Of a stretch of 64,000 bases of DNA, positions 42,143-54,279 are shown one piece after another (within the stretch, counting starts at the first letter, position 1; every line of letters begins with the position of its first letter). The notes below the pieces were generated by a model that saw only the letters and a list, made by a program, of their open reading frames with translations, had not been told where the DNA came from and did no database searches. Origin of the DNA: Pilasporangium apinafurcum (taxonomy: Eukaryota > Oomycota > Peronosporomycetes > Pythiales > Pythiaceae); contig BCKE01000042.1 in the NCBI GenBank assembly GCA_001600495.1, positions 78,063 through 142,062 on the forward strand, written 5' to 3'. The translations under genes and the position numbers were made by a program.

Positions 42143-42920
42143 TAAGTTTTGGGAACTGCTAAATTCACCCCCCACAACCAAATTTTTATAAATTTGATCA
42201 TAACATAAAATTTGCTAAATTTACCCCCCCATTACCAATTCATCTACAAACACATATTGCTATAAATTCCCAAATTATTGTTATACTCCTCGCACAGTCG
42301 CACCGTAGCACTTGTACGGAAGTTTGTAAAAACAAAAGTACATTCTTAAGTCGTTTCAATACATTAAGAGGGAAAATAGTCAGAAATACATAGCTGGATA
42401 TAATACATGTGTAAAGGAAGAAAGTAGAAAGATGATCGTAATCAGATCAGGAAAAGATGCATTGAAAGGAAGCTTAGAGGTAGTGGTAGCGAACTAAGTC
42501 CTCCATCTAATTCACTTTTTATTTTGTCAACAGCCTACTTTCGTCCAATCATAGATCCCCATTGTTACACTTGGGTACCAGATGAAACCAATTAATCGAC
42601 TCACGGTTAGAGTTTACCTAGTTGAATGTATTTTATATATGTCAAACTGCATATATTATTCATGGACATAGAGAGTAGAGGTAGAAGCGCAGCATGGTAG
42701 AGGCATATCATGAAAATAGGTAACACTCTATAATGAATTCACTTTTCAATCTGCTATCTACTATGCAAAGCAAGGTAGAAACTTTCGCTAGATGAATTGG
42801 TGATGGGGGGGGGGGGGTAAATTTAGCAAATTTTATGTTATGGATCAAATTTATAAAAATTTGGTTGTGGGGGTGAATTTAGTAAATTTGGGAGATGAAT
42901 TTAGCAGTTCCCTAAGTTTT
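42143..42920. mobile_element. MITE-like non-autonomous DNA transposon with 8-bp target duplication
   Basis: The element spans 42151-42912 (762 bp). It is flanked on both sides by the same 8 bp, TAAGTTTT (42143-42150 and 42913-42920). The ends are long imperfect inverted repeats, 42151-42246 and 42789-42912, starting GGGAACTGCTAAATTCA and reading TGAATTTAGCAGTTCCC at the far end. The right repeat has a small internal duplication of about 20 bp and a longer G run. The interior has no transposase or any long frame. Eight-bp duplications are made by hAT, P and Merlin-type transposases; the terminal GGGAAC does not let me choose. Near-perfect ends suggest fairly recent insertion. It sits between the third kinesin gene (stop 41 bp away) and the start of the gene at 41061-42037. 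Confidence 0.88.
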
Positions 42921-42960
42921 CACAATAATATCCTAAATTTAAAATAGTGACATAACACTA

Positions 42961-45922
42961 TCATCGCATACTGGTAGTTCTTCGGAGTGTGGCTTTGACC
43001 TGGAGCAACCGATTCAGCTCGGACAAAGAATCCAATGGATCTACACGAATTCAATCGATTAGCATCTATATGCGATATCAGCTTCCAGTTGGTTGTTTAC
43101 CTTGGGCGAGGGTGTTGACATTGCGAGGCTGGCTTTGTTGAAGCATGCTCAAAAGAGCTCCACTTGAGAGAGTGCTGCCGTTCTGATTATTTCCATTCAG
43201 TATTCTCATTGTGTTTTGATTGCTATCATGTTGAGTACAATTGGGATCTACAATACAATGATCGATATTGTTGGACATTTACACAACCATGAAATTCCGC
43301 CCAAGCAGTCAAACGGCCCACCTTCTTGTCGAGAACTGGACGTGGATAATGGTCTCGGTCTCTCCTTCGCAGGAGCAACATTATTTCCTCCAAGTACCGA
43401 ATCAGCACTCGATATGTTGTTTCTATCGGATTTCATCGTTTTCTTTCCGCTCAAAAGGTCCTTTAGCTCAGAAAGCTATATTGACAGACAACTTGTTAAA
43501 GCATCGCTCTCTCAGTTTTCACTGCAAACAAAACTCTTTGACTTACCGACAATAACCCCGTCTCTACTTCCTTCTTCGTGCTTCTTGACTCATGACTTTG
43601 GTTCTTTCGATCCTGATCGCTTTGTTGCACTGCAATAGCTCTGTTGCTTGGTCGTTTTCTTCGTAATGCTGCTCGTATTTTCTCGGGTGGAGATGGAGGA
43701 ACCATTGGAAGACGCGAGGAGGATGATGTAGTGAGTGCGCCATATCCAGGGATTTCTTCCAGTTCTTCCCAATCACGCTGGTTCCCGTCTTTATCGCTGC
43801 ACTCACTGCTTGTTCGGATCAGATACTCTAGTACCTCTACTTTCTCCCGCAGCGACTGGTTTTCCACGTTCAATACACGAGCCTCGTACTGTAGCTCCTC
43901 AATTTGGTTCTTCTGTATGTTTACACGATCACTGAGCGCCTTCTCTGTAGTATAGAGCTTCTTGATCATGGTGACATTGTCAATCACATTCAACTTCAAT
44001 TGCTTCGTGGTTGAGCTCTCATGTGAAGGAGGCTTATCCGTGACTGTTTTATCTAACGAAGATTGCTCAGGGAAGACTGTGGTAGTTGGAGGAGCAACAT
44101 TTTGGAGAGGAGCTCCTGAATGATTAGTAATTGATGCATTTGGCTGGGTTATCGTTGATTCAGCTTTAGTAGCTGGCGGAGTACCATTATTGAACGCGAG
44201 AATCACTTCTTGCGCCTGTGTCAACTGTCGCTTCAAACTTTCTATCTCTTCACGTAGCTCCTGGATCAGCAGACTCTTCGGATCCTCATTCTTCGTCGGT
44301 TTGTTAGCAATACACTGCGCCTTTGACGCATACACTAAAGTACTCATGTTCTCTTCAACATGAGCGTCGCTCGGCGACAAACACGCGATCATGAGTGTCA
44401 AGCTGTTCCCACCAAGACTGTACTTGAGCAGTGACGTGAGCTTTGAATCTCGGTATGGAATGTAAGCACGTTCTTGCTGAGACCGAGTCTCTCTTGCTGG
44501 CTGTCTGGATGTTATTGAGTTACTTTCTTCACTGAGCGCTTGAATCACTTGACGCAGTACAAAGAGTGACTTGTTGATACCAATGGATTCTTGCAGTGTT
44601 ACACCCGTCGCTCCAGTCTTGTCGATTCGTTCGGAACCAGCCAAATCCACCAGCGCCAGCTTACTTTGCAATATGTCAGTCGAGCCATCTCGAACATCTA
44701 CACTCTCGATATAAAGAGTAAAAATGCAGTGTGATCGCGATGAAGCCGCGTTCAGGCGATGAGACGCCATGATTTTGTGCTGAATGCCCTCGTGGAAATG
44801 TTTCAGCACTTCCTCTGGTGAGCGGCATTCAAGAATGCGAAGGTTTTCAACGTAAAACTCTCGCGCAGGCGACCAACGCAAGCGAAGACCACCGGTTGGT
44901 GTAGCTTTGGTACTTTTCTTGGTGGCAGAGGATATTTTTGTATGTAAATGCGATGGGTTGAAGAGATCGAGGATGGTCTCATTGTAGATCTGCACAAAGG
45001 AGCACTTGACTGTAAACTCGCGTTGGTTCGACTGGAAAGTGCTAGAGGAAATGAGGTCGAAGAGCGTGAAGATCACGCGAGGAATAACCTGCAGAAAGCG
45101 TTATAAGTAAATTAGTTACGATCGAAACAGTTGGAAGCCTAAAGATACGTACACCCATACGATCGGATGACGCACTTGACAGTTCCATCTTTGGTTTAGA
45201 GATTACGCGTTCGTCGCTTAACCTTGAGTTCACATCGCGGACTCTCTGTTGAGCGTACCGATAGATAATTTAGGATGTGGTAAGTTTTACAAGCCAATAT
45301 ATGAAACAACATACTTCATAATCGTAGCCTTCCATGGTATACGTCTTTCCGGATCCAGTCTAAGGAGCGTATCACACACAGTTTCCACATTACAGCAAAG
45401 CAACTTGATAATTTCTTCAGGAATCACGCTCTCACCTGTCCATAAGCGAAAATAGTTGCATGATATCCATCTAATCCTGCCGAAACCATTTGCGTGAGAC
45501 CAATTTGATCAAATATTTCTTTCTTGTCAACAATCGAGAAAACATAACGAAACATGTGAAAAAAGAAATATCAACGCCTTATCATAGTAAATCAAGCGAT
45601 TCACCTGAGAGGAGGAAGCGTCAAAGACCTGGTCAAAGGAAAAACTCCTGGCGTCTGTTGCTGCGGCGGAAGTGGAAAGCTGTAACGTATTTCTATACAC
45701 AACATTGACCCCATAATTGAGATGAAGCTTCGACAAGTTCAGTACACATACACACCTGGATCGATTGACAGTCAAGAAATCACATGTGTGCGTCTGATCG
45801 ATCGGCAATTTCGGCCGCACACGCACGACCACGCGAATCTTCGATGACATCATAGGCACTGCCTTAAATGAAGTAGCCGCTCGTGGCTGTATAGGCATAT
45901 GAGCTGATGATGGCGGAATCAT
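42961..45922 (-). CDS. Kinesin motor protein, family unclear (third kinesin)
   Basis: Eight exons join in frame to 821 residues: 45605..45922, 45436..45522, 45315..45359, 45153..45245, 43547..45088, 43322..43475, 43101..43247, 42961..43040. The motor has KIRVVVRVRPKLP, then AYGQ and [13 protein letters not shown] across a splice, then [28 protein letters not shown] and YIPYRDSKLTSLLKYSLGG. The neck reads IANKPTKNEDPKSLLIQEL. A coiled coil and a disordered Ser/Arg-rich tail follow. Three small early exons (87, 45 and 93 nt) carry the P-loop region. The NKPTKNEDPK neck resembles kinesin-2 and related orphan groups more than kinesin-4. A shared 229-bp promoter with IFT122 hints at a flagellar role. 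The sixth donor, GTGGGC, is weak. Confidence 0.85.
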
Positions 45923-46151
45923 TACCTTTTATCATCTACTTCTTGATCAGTGCAAGATTAGAATTAGCTGAGACTTCCCAATCCAAGCCAAGTCAATTAC
46001 ACCTACATACTACTATTACTGTATCTTGAAGAGTCACGTCGCGACTTTTCGCGATCTTCTTGTCGTCGTCATTGCATTCCTCTCTTCCCATACAATCGAG
46101 TTACTCCAGCCACCACGAAGCACGATTTAAATACGTACTGTCACGGCTGCC
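45923..46151. promoter_or_regulatory. Compact divergent promoter, kinesin / IFT122
   Basis: Only 229 bp separate the two start codons. The hexamer TCGCGA occurs twice, ten bases apart, around 46036-46052. No clear RFX X-box is visible. Confidence 0.45.
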
Positions 46152-49100
46152 ATGCGGAGCGTCGTGGCCTGGAGCGACAAAGTCCCAGACCGCAATGGCG
46201 AAAAGTACGTCGTCCAGGACATTGCCTTTCGACCCGACGGTGCACAACTCGTGGCTGCTATTGGCACACGTGTAATGGTTTATGATGCGGTTGACGGCAC
46301 ACTGCTGCATTCGCTAAAAGGTCACAAAGGTGTCGTGTACACGGTTGATTACTCGCATGATGGCAAGCGGTTCGCGTCGGGCGGCTCTGACAATGTCGTC
46401 ATCATCTGGACCGAGAAGGCTGAGGGTATTCTCAAGTACACACACAATGACAGCATTCAGAAACTCGTCTATAATCCACAGTCACAATGTCTTGCGAGCT
46501 GCACAGCCTCGGACTTTGGTCTTTGGGCACCTGAGCAGAAATCGGTCTCGAAACACAAAGTTGTTGCTAAGATCCTTAGTGCTTCCTGGACAAAAGACGG
46601 TCAATATCTCGCGCTTGGGTTACTGAATGGATTTATCACTATTCGCGACAAACAGGGCAACGAAAAGCAGTTGATTGAGCGACCTGGACCAATTTGGGCG
46701 CTCTGTTGGAGCGTCACACCAGAGGACAATTTGGATGTGCTGGCGGTTGGATGTTGGGACCGGACATTGTCGTTTTACCTGTTGAGTGGGGCGATGCAAA
46801 GCAAACCGCGAAAACTGACGTTTAACCCTACAAGTCTGACATACTTCAGGTATGTTTCCTTAATCTCATTTTTCTGGATTTAATCCATCCAACTGATGTC
46901 CTTAACGCGGCAATAGCAAAGGCAAGTACCTCCTTGTTGCTGGCTCGAATCGGAAAGCAGGACTGTACACGAAAGACGGTATCTTCCTCGCCAGGTAAGG
47001 GTGGTTTGCATTGCATATTCATATTGCTTCCATGGAGAGTTCCAATCTGTGTGTTTTCTATTTTGTGTCATCTTGTTGTAGCATTTGTGACATGCAGAAC
47101 TGGATCTGGTCGATCAAAGCGCGTCCAAAGACCAACTTCATTGGCGTGGGCTGTGAAGACGGCACGATTGCCACCTATTGTCTTGTGTTTGGCACAGTCC
47201 ATGGCATCTATCAGGAACGCTACGCCTATCGCGAGAACATCACTGATGTCATCGTACAGCATCTCATGACAGAGCAGAAAGTGAGGATCAAAACGCGCGA
47301 CTGCGTCAAAAAGCTCAGCGTCTATCGTGACCGGCTGGCGGTCCAGTTATCAGATCGAATCATCATCTATGAATTGGCAAACGACGACGCCGGTAACACC
47401 AGTAACAGCTACGATATGCATTACCGGGTGAAAGAGCGCATCCACAAGGACTTGCCCTGCAGTCTCTTGGTGGTCACGAGCTGCAATTTCATCCTGTGTC
47501 AGAAGCAGAAACTGCAACAATACAACTTTACGGGAAAGAAGGAGCGTGAGTTTGTACTGGAATCGCTGATTCGGTACATTAAAGTCACTGGTGGGGCAAA
47601 GGGAAAAGAAGGGTTGCTTGTGGGGCTGAAAGACGGATCAGTCTGGCAGATCTTTGTCAATAATCCGTTCCCGATTCCGTTGATCCAGCAGAGCAATCCT
47701 ATCTCATGTCTCGATATCAGTGCCAAGTAAGCCTGACATATAGAATTGTCCTCTTATCGATCGCGACTAACGTATTCTTATTTGATTTTATAGCCGAGAG
47801 AGGTTGGCGGTGGTGGATGATTCCCACAAGTGCATTGTCTACGATCTCACAACCAAAGAAATGCTGTTTGAAGAGAAAGATGCCAACAGCGTCGCATTCA
47901 ACACTGAATGTGAAGAAATGCTTTGCTTCGCCGGGAACGGACAGCTCAAGATCCGTACGGGGACATTTCCAGGCCATACACAACGCATGCAGGGTTTTGT
48001 CGTTGGGTTCACAGGCTCCAAAGTCTTTTGTCTTAATTCCTTGGCGGTGCAAACAATTGATGTCCCGCAATCGGCGCCTTTGTATCGATATGTTGAAGTG
48101 AATGAATTCAGCAAAGCTTATGAAGTCTCTTGTCTCGGTGTGACAGAGGCTGATTGGCGATTGCTAGCATGGGAAGCGCTGAAGAACATGAACTTTGAGA
48201 TCGCGCGAAAGGCATTCATTCGTGTGCGTGATGTGCGATACATTGAGTTGGTCAACGCACTGGAAGACGCCAAGAAGCGGCAACTCCCAAATGAAGCCGC
48301 CGCAGACCCAGAGACGGTGAAGAAGATCAAGACGATGCTACAAGCAGAAATCATGGCCCACCAAGGGAGGTTCCCTTTGGCAGCCAAGATGTTTTGCGAT
48401 TGTGGAGAACCGCAGACTGCCATAAAAATGTTTGCTGATTTGAGAATGTGGGACGAAGCCAAGAAATTTGCTGCCCAAAGCAAGTTGGTTGATATTAAGC
48501 AGCTTGTGCAGGATCAAGCAAAATGGGCCGAAGAAGTGCAAGACTGGCGCGCCGCGGCTGAGATGTATACCGCCAGTGGAAATACTCTGAAAGCTGTGGA
48601 GATCATGGGCGAGCGCGGATGGTACGATGATTTGCTTGAGATCACACAGAAAGTGGACGCCAGTGAAACGAAGTTGTTGGGACTTTGTGCGACGTATTTC
48701 CTGAAAGCCGACAAATTTAAGCATGCACGCGACGTGTTTCTAAAAATCGGCGATTTTGATTCGCTTCTAAAGATGCACATTCGCTTGGAAGAGTGGGAAG
48801 AGGCTGTACGGCTCGCCCAGAAACATAAAGAGCGAGTGAAGAATGTCGAGGAAGTCTACGTGCCCTACGCTGAATGGCTTGTCGGAGAAGACCGGTTCGA
48901 TGATGCGTTGGAGGCGTACGCCAAGGCCAATCGTCCCGACCAGAGCACGAAGTTACTGCGGCAGTTGATCGATAACGCTGTGTCCGAGAGGCGGTTCCGT
49001 GATGCCTCGTACTATCACTGGCGTCTCTGTGACCAACAACTGAGTGCCATCACCCGACCAAGCTCCCCTTCAGACCTAAATGACGAAGAGAAGGCGATGA

Positions 49101-50206
49101 TAACTTCAGCATTTGAGAGTGAAGTGTTGTCAGAATTTTACTACGCCTACGCGATGATCTATTCCTACACAGACGAGCCATTTACGACACTTTTGCCTGA
49201 TGCGCTCTTTCACTCGGCTCGCTTTTTGATCAATAAGATTACCAAAACTTCGAAACTTCCGCCAGGTATCTCGCTGGGGAATATTTACTTTACATTGGGC
49301 CATCATGCACTGCAATTAGAAGCATTTAAACTGGCACGACAGGCATTTGAAAAATTGCTGTACATGAAATTACGTTCGGAGTGGCAGAAGCAGATCGAGT
49401 TGACATCCATGACGCTCCAGACCAAACCATATGCAGACAAGGATGAATTACTACCGGTCGACTACCGTTCATCCACGACGAACCCTTTGTTGAATCCGAA
49501 CGGCACGGGCGACGTCTGCATCAACTCTGGTCATCCGTTTATACGATCGTTTGTGTCATTTGAGAACCTGCCATTGGTCGAGTTTCAGCCCGTGGTAAGT
49601 GTACATTATATTGCGTTGATGCTGCTTAGTCTTATAAATCTAGATGGAAAAGTTGGCTTACTGTGATATTATGATCTGTTTCAGCCTGAGATTTCAGATG
49701 AAGACGCCGAAAAAATGATCCTTATGCACCCAAACGAGAACGCAATTGCAGATAGCAAACGTAGTGGAGGTGGTGGCTGGAAAGAAACAGACCATGGTGA
49801 TGGTACGCAAACTATGAAGTTCAACGACGACAATGATGATGATGGACGTGGAGGTGGGAGTGGGACCACCAACGGCAGCAGTGGCAGCGACCTCTTTGAT
49901 CAGGCGCTAAATCGACAGGCCAACTACAGTACCAGCACTGGTCATCGATCTACTGTGGCGCAATATCGCGTGCTGCAGGTTGACAAGCGTGTGCTGTTAA
50001 GTCTCCAGCCGAGCGAAGTGTTCATCGTCAAGTACCCAACACGTGCCGTGCGTAACAAATACTACAAGAACATGATTCCGGAGATCAAAATCCACTTCTC
50101 TCCGCACTGTCGCCGGTTCTTCCACGAATATGACTTTGAATTCGAACACCTTAAGGCCTCCCATTGTCCCTGCTGCCGAGTCAACGAAATGGCTACATCT
50201 GAGTAG
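46152..50206 (+). CDS. IFT122: Intraflagellar transport protein IFT122 (IFT-A complex)
   Basis: Five exons join in frame to 1,247 residues: 46152..46849, 46917..46994, 47082..47726, 47794..49594, 49685..50206. Human IFT122 is about the same length. The N-terminal half is WD40 repeats, with [40 protein letters not shown] and [20 protein letters not shown]. The C-terminal half is TPR-like helices ([38 protein letters not shown]). The tail ends in a Cys-containing block, [16 protein letters not shown], as in orthologues. IFT122 is a core subunit of IFT-A, the retrograde train of cilia and flagella. Its presence says the organism makes a flagellum at some stage. A Gly/Asp-rich low-complexity insert lies near 49760-49880. 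The gene converges on the first MATE gene with 121 bp between the stops. Confidence 0.93.
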
Positions 50207-50327
50207 CATGCTTAATAGTACCGTAGACGACAATATCAAAGCATCTTGAAAAAACTATACGGTAATTATTCTGTCTTATATAGTTATCAATGTGAAAAAG
50301 TATGGCTACATTTTTCTTCTTTTGCTT

Positions 50328-51959
50328 TTACGCTTGAGAAAATGATTGTAAGCCCTTGGGTGTTTTCGCGTCCACATCGTCCCATTGCTGTGTTTTCCTT
50401 GCAGCTGCCGATGGCGTGAGCAGGTGAGTCGCTGGTGAAGCCACTAGCGGGTTGTGCCCCGCAGGCGTGTTACCCCCTTCAGAGATAGCGACCTGCAGCG
50501 CCTCTGCCTCCAATTCGTCTTCATCTTCACCAGTAGCTTCCATAGTCTCGACAGCGCGGCGTGCCATCATTTTCCAGTCGGTCTTAGACAACCAGAAAAG
50601 ATAGACCGTCAATTTGACGATTTCCATCACACAAATACCGTACCAAAGCGCAGGAAATCCAAAACCTAGCACAACGCCACCAAAATATGCGAAGGGCAAT
50701 TCGATGCACCAAACCGCCAATGAACTTGTCCAAGCTGTAACTTTGACTTCGCCCATGGCCGTCAAGATCGACGACGTTAGAATCTCAATCGATTCGATCA
50801 TGAAACCCGTGATGAAGATGGGTTGCACGAGCATACAGAGCTTGAGCAAATCGTCGTCATTTGTGTACAACCGAAAGATTTTCTCGTGCTGCGAGAGCGT
50901 CAATGACGCGAGCGTTATTACTGTGATGACTGTACAGCCCAAACCCATAACACCAAGCGTCTTGGCAGCCTGAGGTCGATTTGCTCCTAAATAATTCGCT
51001 ACACGGATCTGCGTCGCACAGCCAAAGCCCCAGAAAAGTGCCCAGAGAAGCCCCCACAGACCTGAGATGACTGCATTAGCAGCGATTACATCCGAGCCGA
51101 GCTTGGCAGCGACCAGTGACAGCGCCGAGTTTGCCAAATTTGAGACCAGACTGTTGGTAGCTACCGGACCAGCAATACTCATAAATGTTTTCAGGCGTTC
51201 AGGTGTATAAGCGTCCCAACGCCAGCCACCCCATGCTTGCAAGTGCATCTTTTTGTAGACAATGCAATACGAAATGAGGGCAAACGGTTGGAACCAAGAC
51301 GCGATGACCGTGGAGAGTGGCGAGCCGTCAAATCCCAAGCCTTCCCATCCAAACGCACCATAGATCAAGAAGTAGTTGGCACCGATGGCCACACCAATCG
51401 ATAGTGAGCCGACGACTGTCGTGGGTGCCATAATGCCCATTGATTGGAAGTACAGCCGTACACAGGCGTACACGAGCGATGGCCAGATGGAAAACGAAGC
51501 AATTCTTGCAAAGCGAATCCCCAAACGTACAACCTCCGCGTCATCAGTCGACCATTCAAGCATAAACCCCACGCACCAGTACCAAATGAAGACAGGCACC
51601 ATTAACGCTGAAGTCACCAGTAGCCCCAACTGCAACCAAATGCCCGTGAGTTCGCCATTCTTGGCACCCCACGCTTGCCCACAGAGTGTGATGAGTGCTG
51701 ATGCTCCCGACCAAACGGCTGCTAATGGCACGTTCGTCCACACGGACGCTAATGACGAAGCAGCCAATGCACTTGTGCCCAAATGCCCAAGAAATGCGCT
51801 ATCAATGGTGTAAAGTGCGATACGCGCAAAGGTGGAGAGACTCACTTGCAGTGCCATGGACGCAAGCGCCAGGAACTCTTCCTTGATATCTACTGGTGCT
51901 TCTGGTGCTAACCGTTTCGATGGTTTGTTTGGGAGCAGCGGTGATTTTTCCTTCCCCAT
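50328..51959 (-). CDS. MATE-family efflux transporter, copy 1
   Basis: Single exon, 543 residues. Twelve hydrophobic segments form the two six-helix MATE bundles. Conserved blocks are SMALQVSLSTFARIALYTID, LCGQAWGAKNGEL (the GQxxGA motif of helix 2-3) and ATQIRVANYLGANRPQAAK (helix 8). MATE proteins export organic cations, flavonoids or toxins in exchange for H+ or Na+. The N-terminus holds an acidic dileucine EKSPLL, and the C-terminal tail is acidic then Ser/Thr-rich, both predicted cytosolic. It is the copy nearest to IFT122. Copies 1, 2, 3, 4 and 5 share order of motifs and lack introns, consistent with tandem duplication. This one has GCATQIR where the others have (S/T)ATQIR. Confidence 0.92.
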   Translation of the reverse strand: MGKEKSPLLPNKPSKRLAPEAPVDIKEEFLALASMALQVSLSTFARIALYTIDSAFLGHLGTSALAASSLASVWTNVPLAAVWSGASALITLCGQAWGAKNGELTGIWLQLGLLVTSALMVPVFIWYWCVGFMLEWSTDDAEVVRLGIRFARIASFSIWPSLVYACVRLYFQSMGIMAPTTVVGSLSIGVAIGANYFLIYGAFGWEGLGFDGSPLSTVIASWFQPFALISYCIVYKKMHLQAWGGWRWDAYTPERLKTFMSIAGPVATNSLVSNLANSALSLVAAKLGSDVIAANAVISGLWGLLWALFWGFGCATQIRVANYLGANRPQAAKTLGVMGLGCTVITVITLASLTLSQHEKIFRLYTNDDDLLKLCMLVQPIFITGFMIESIEILTSSILTAMGEVKVTAWTSSLAVWCIELPFAYFGGVVLGFGFPALWYGICVMEIVKLTVYLFWLSKTDWKMMARRAVETMEATGEDEDELEAEALQVAISEGGNTPAGHNPLVASPATHLLTPSAAARKTQQWDDVDAKTPKGLQSFSQA

Positions 51960-52629
51960 CTTGGTCGTCTTCTTGGCTTAGATTTTACTTGTGTGGCGCA
52001 GAAGGTGAAACACGGAATGGTAGAAATGCATGAATGCAAGGAGAGGAGTGGCGAATAGAGCAGTCAAACCATCACTAACCGGTTTTTGTTTTATTGTTTT
52101 CGATTACAGTTTTGCATAGAGATGGGCGAGCGAGGAGCTCCAATCGAAAAACTATGGAACGCGCACGGACCCCAGTCCCAGGTCCCACTCTCACAATTAT
52201 CTTTATAATATCAAAATAATTATGTATTATTAAAGGAAAAATACATTATAAGTAAAATATAATTAAATCATTTAATAGATTATATCTATTTGTGAAGGAT
52301 TTACCGCGTTGATTAGCAAGCATCCTTGTCCGCATCACATAATCCCTTCTGAGCCTAGCATCCAAGCGATGCATTCCTGCTTTCGGAAGGTCGTCATTGT
52401 CAATACATAACTGAATTTGGATGAATGGATGGCTATCGTGTCGTCTTTATTTCGGAAAGGCGAAAAGCCCCAGCTGCTGCTTTTCGTTTATCCGCCACCA
52501 TGTTTCACTTGGTCAGTAGTGGGATGGTCAAACTGACTTCACTGCAACAAAGGAGCATATTCGTAATCATTACAAACGTGGGTCCACTGTGGGATTCTTA
52601 CGTTATCCACTCGTTATTTTGTCTACTCA
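51960..52629. other. Spacer between MATE copies 1 and 2, AT-rich core
   Basis: No gene seen. An AT-rich block at about 52195-52285 may include the promoter of copy 1. The rest shows no long frame in either strand beyond chance ORFs and no repeat that I recognise. Confidence 0.5.
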
Positions 52630-54279
52630 CTATGCATGCAATGCACTAGGAGTATTCTTCTTGTCCTGACGTCTTGGGTTCACTCGCTGCCAGAGCTCTC
52701 CTTCCTCCTGCATTTCCCACTGGCTAGCGGATATTCGCAAGGGGGTCACAGGAGAAGGTAGTCCTGCATTGACACCATACGTAAGATCACCACCTTCTGC
52801 AGCCGCGACATTCAGCGCTTCATCCTCCAGTTTCGATTCCTCTTCGTTCATTACTTCCATCCGTGCCTGTGCGCGTTTCGCCATGTATGCCCAATCAGTC
52901 TTCAGCAATGTGTACGCGTAGACACAAAACTTAATGATCTCGAGCACACAAATCGAGTACCACAGGGCAGAGAAGCCATAACCAAGCACAATTCCGCCAA
53001 CATATGCGATCGGGACTTCTACAAGCCAAATGGTGATGATACTGGTCATGGCTGTAACTTTGACCTGCCCCATGGCCGTCAAGATGGCTGCCATGAGCAT
53101 CTCCATCGATTCGAGCATAAAACCGGTGATGAATATTGGCTGGACCAGTAAACAAAGTTTTAACAAATTGTCATCACTCGTGTACAATCGAAAAATGTCT
53201 TCGCGCAGCACAATCGTCATAGACGCCAGCATCGCCACACAGACGATTGTACAGAGAAATCCAAGTTTCCCCAATTGGACCGCGGCTTGAGGCCGGCCAG
53301 CGCCTAAATAATTCGCAACTCGGATCTGCGTTGCCGAGCCAAATCCCCAGAAGAGTGCCCAGAGCAGCCGCCAAAAACCAGCGATAATCGCATTTGCGGC
53401 GATGACGTCTGGGCCGAGCTTGGCTGCGACGAGTGCGAGCGACGAACTGGCCAAATTCGTCACGAGACTGTTAAGTGAGATGGGACCCGCTTGCGCCACG
53501 TATGTACGGATGCGGTCACGTGTAAACTCTTTGAAATTCCAGCCGCCCCAAGCTTGAAGATGTAGTTTCTTGTAGCCTATGCAGTAGGAGACAAGCGCGA
53601 TGGGTTGGAACCACGCGGCGGTAACCGTTGCAAGCGCAGAGCCTTCAAATCCAAAGCCCTGCCATCCGAAGCAGCCGTAGATCAAAACGTAGTTGGCGCA
53701 GATGGCGACAATGATAGATAACATACCGACGATGGTTGTGGGCATCAAGATGCCCATCGACTGGAAGTAAACCCGCACGCAGACGTACGAAAGTGTCGGC
53801 CAGATGGAAAACGACAAAATTCGCGCAAATTTGGCGCCCAAACGAATGACATCTGGGTCCGAAGTCGACAATTCCAAAGTATATTCGACGCACCAATACC
53901 AGATGAAGACAAATATCATGCAAATAGACGTATAAGTCAGCCCCATTTGTAGCCAAATGCCCGATAGCACGCCATTTTTAGCACCCCATGCTTGTCCTGA
54001 GAGCGTTGTGATCGCTGACGCACCCGACCAGACTGTGAACAGCGGCAAGCCCGTCCAGGCATTTGACAGCGACGCTGCTGCGAGTTCACTTGTGCCCAAA
54101 TGACCCAAAAATGCGTAATCAATCGAATAAAGACCAATCCGTGCAAACGTGGCCATGCTCACTTGCAAGGCCATGGACGAAAGTGCCCAGAACTCGGTTT
54201 TCAAATCCACATCTGGCTCAGAAAAAACAGTAGCTTTAGATGGAGACAGCAGCGCTGTCTTCTCGTTAATTGTCACCAT
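52630..54279 (-). CDS. MATE-family efflux transporter, copy 2
   Basis: Single exon, 549 residues, starting MVTINEKTALLSPS. The acidic dileucine is EKTALL. The MATE blocks are SMALQVSMATFARIGLYSID, LSGQAWGAKNGVL and SATQIRVANYLGAGRPQAAV. The C-terminal tail reads EDEALNVAAAEGG, then a Pro/Thr-rich end shared in outline with the other copies. The start ATG is the first in frame. It is closest in its motifs to copy 3: both begin the first membrane helix with RIGLYSIDYAFLGHLGTSEL or a near match, so these two may be the most recent duplicates. The substrate is unknown. Confidence 0.92.
   Translation of the reverse strand: MVTINEKTALLSPSKATVFSEPDVDLKTEFWALSSMALQVSMATFARIGLYSIDYAFLGHLGTSELAAASLSNAWTGLPLFTVWSGASAITTLSGQAWGAKNGVLSGIWLQMGLTYTSICMIFVFIWYWCVEYTLELSTSDPDVIRLGAKFARILSFSIWPTLSYVCVRVYFQSMGILMPTTIVGMLSIIVAICANYVLIYGCFGWQGFGFEGSALATVTAAWFQPIALVSYCIGYKKLHLQAWGGWNFKEFTRDRIRTYVAQAGPISLNSLVTNLASSSLALVAAKLGPDVIAANAIIAGFWRLLWALFWGFGSATQIRVANYLGAGRPQAAVQLGKLGFLCTIVCVAMLASMTIVLREDIFRLYTSDDNLLKLCLLVQPIFITGFMLESMEMLMAAILTAMGQVKVTAMTSIITIWLVEVPIAYVGGIVLGYGFSALWYSICVLEIIKFCVYAYTLLKTDWAYMAKRAQARMEVMNEEESKLEDEALNVAAAEGGDLTYGVNAGLPSPVTPLRISASQWEMQEEGELWQRVNPRRQDKKNTPSALHA

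Noticed and set aside
46030-46060. An RFX X-box between the kinesin and IFT122
   Set aside because: The region has paired TCGCGA motifs but no GTTGCC/GGCAAC half-site pair at X-box spacing.
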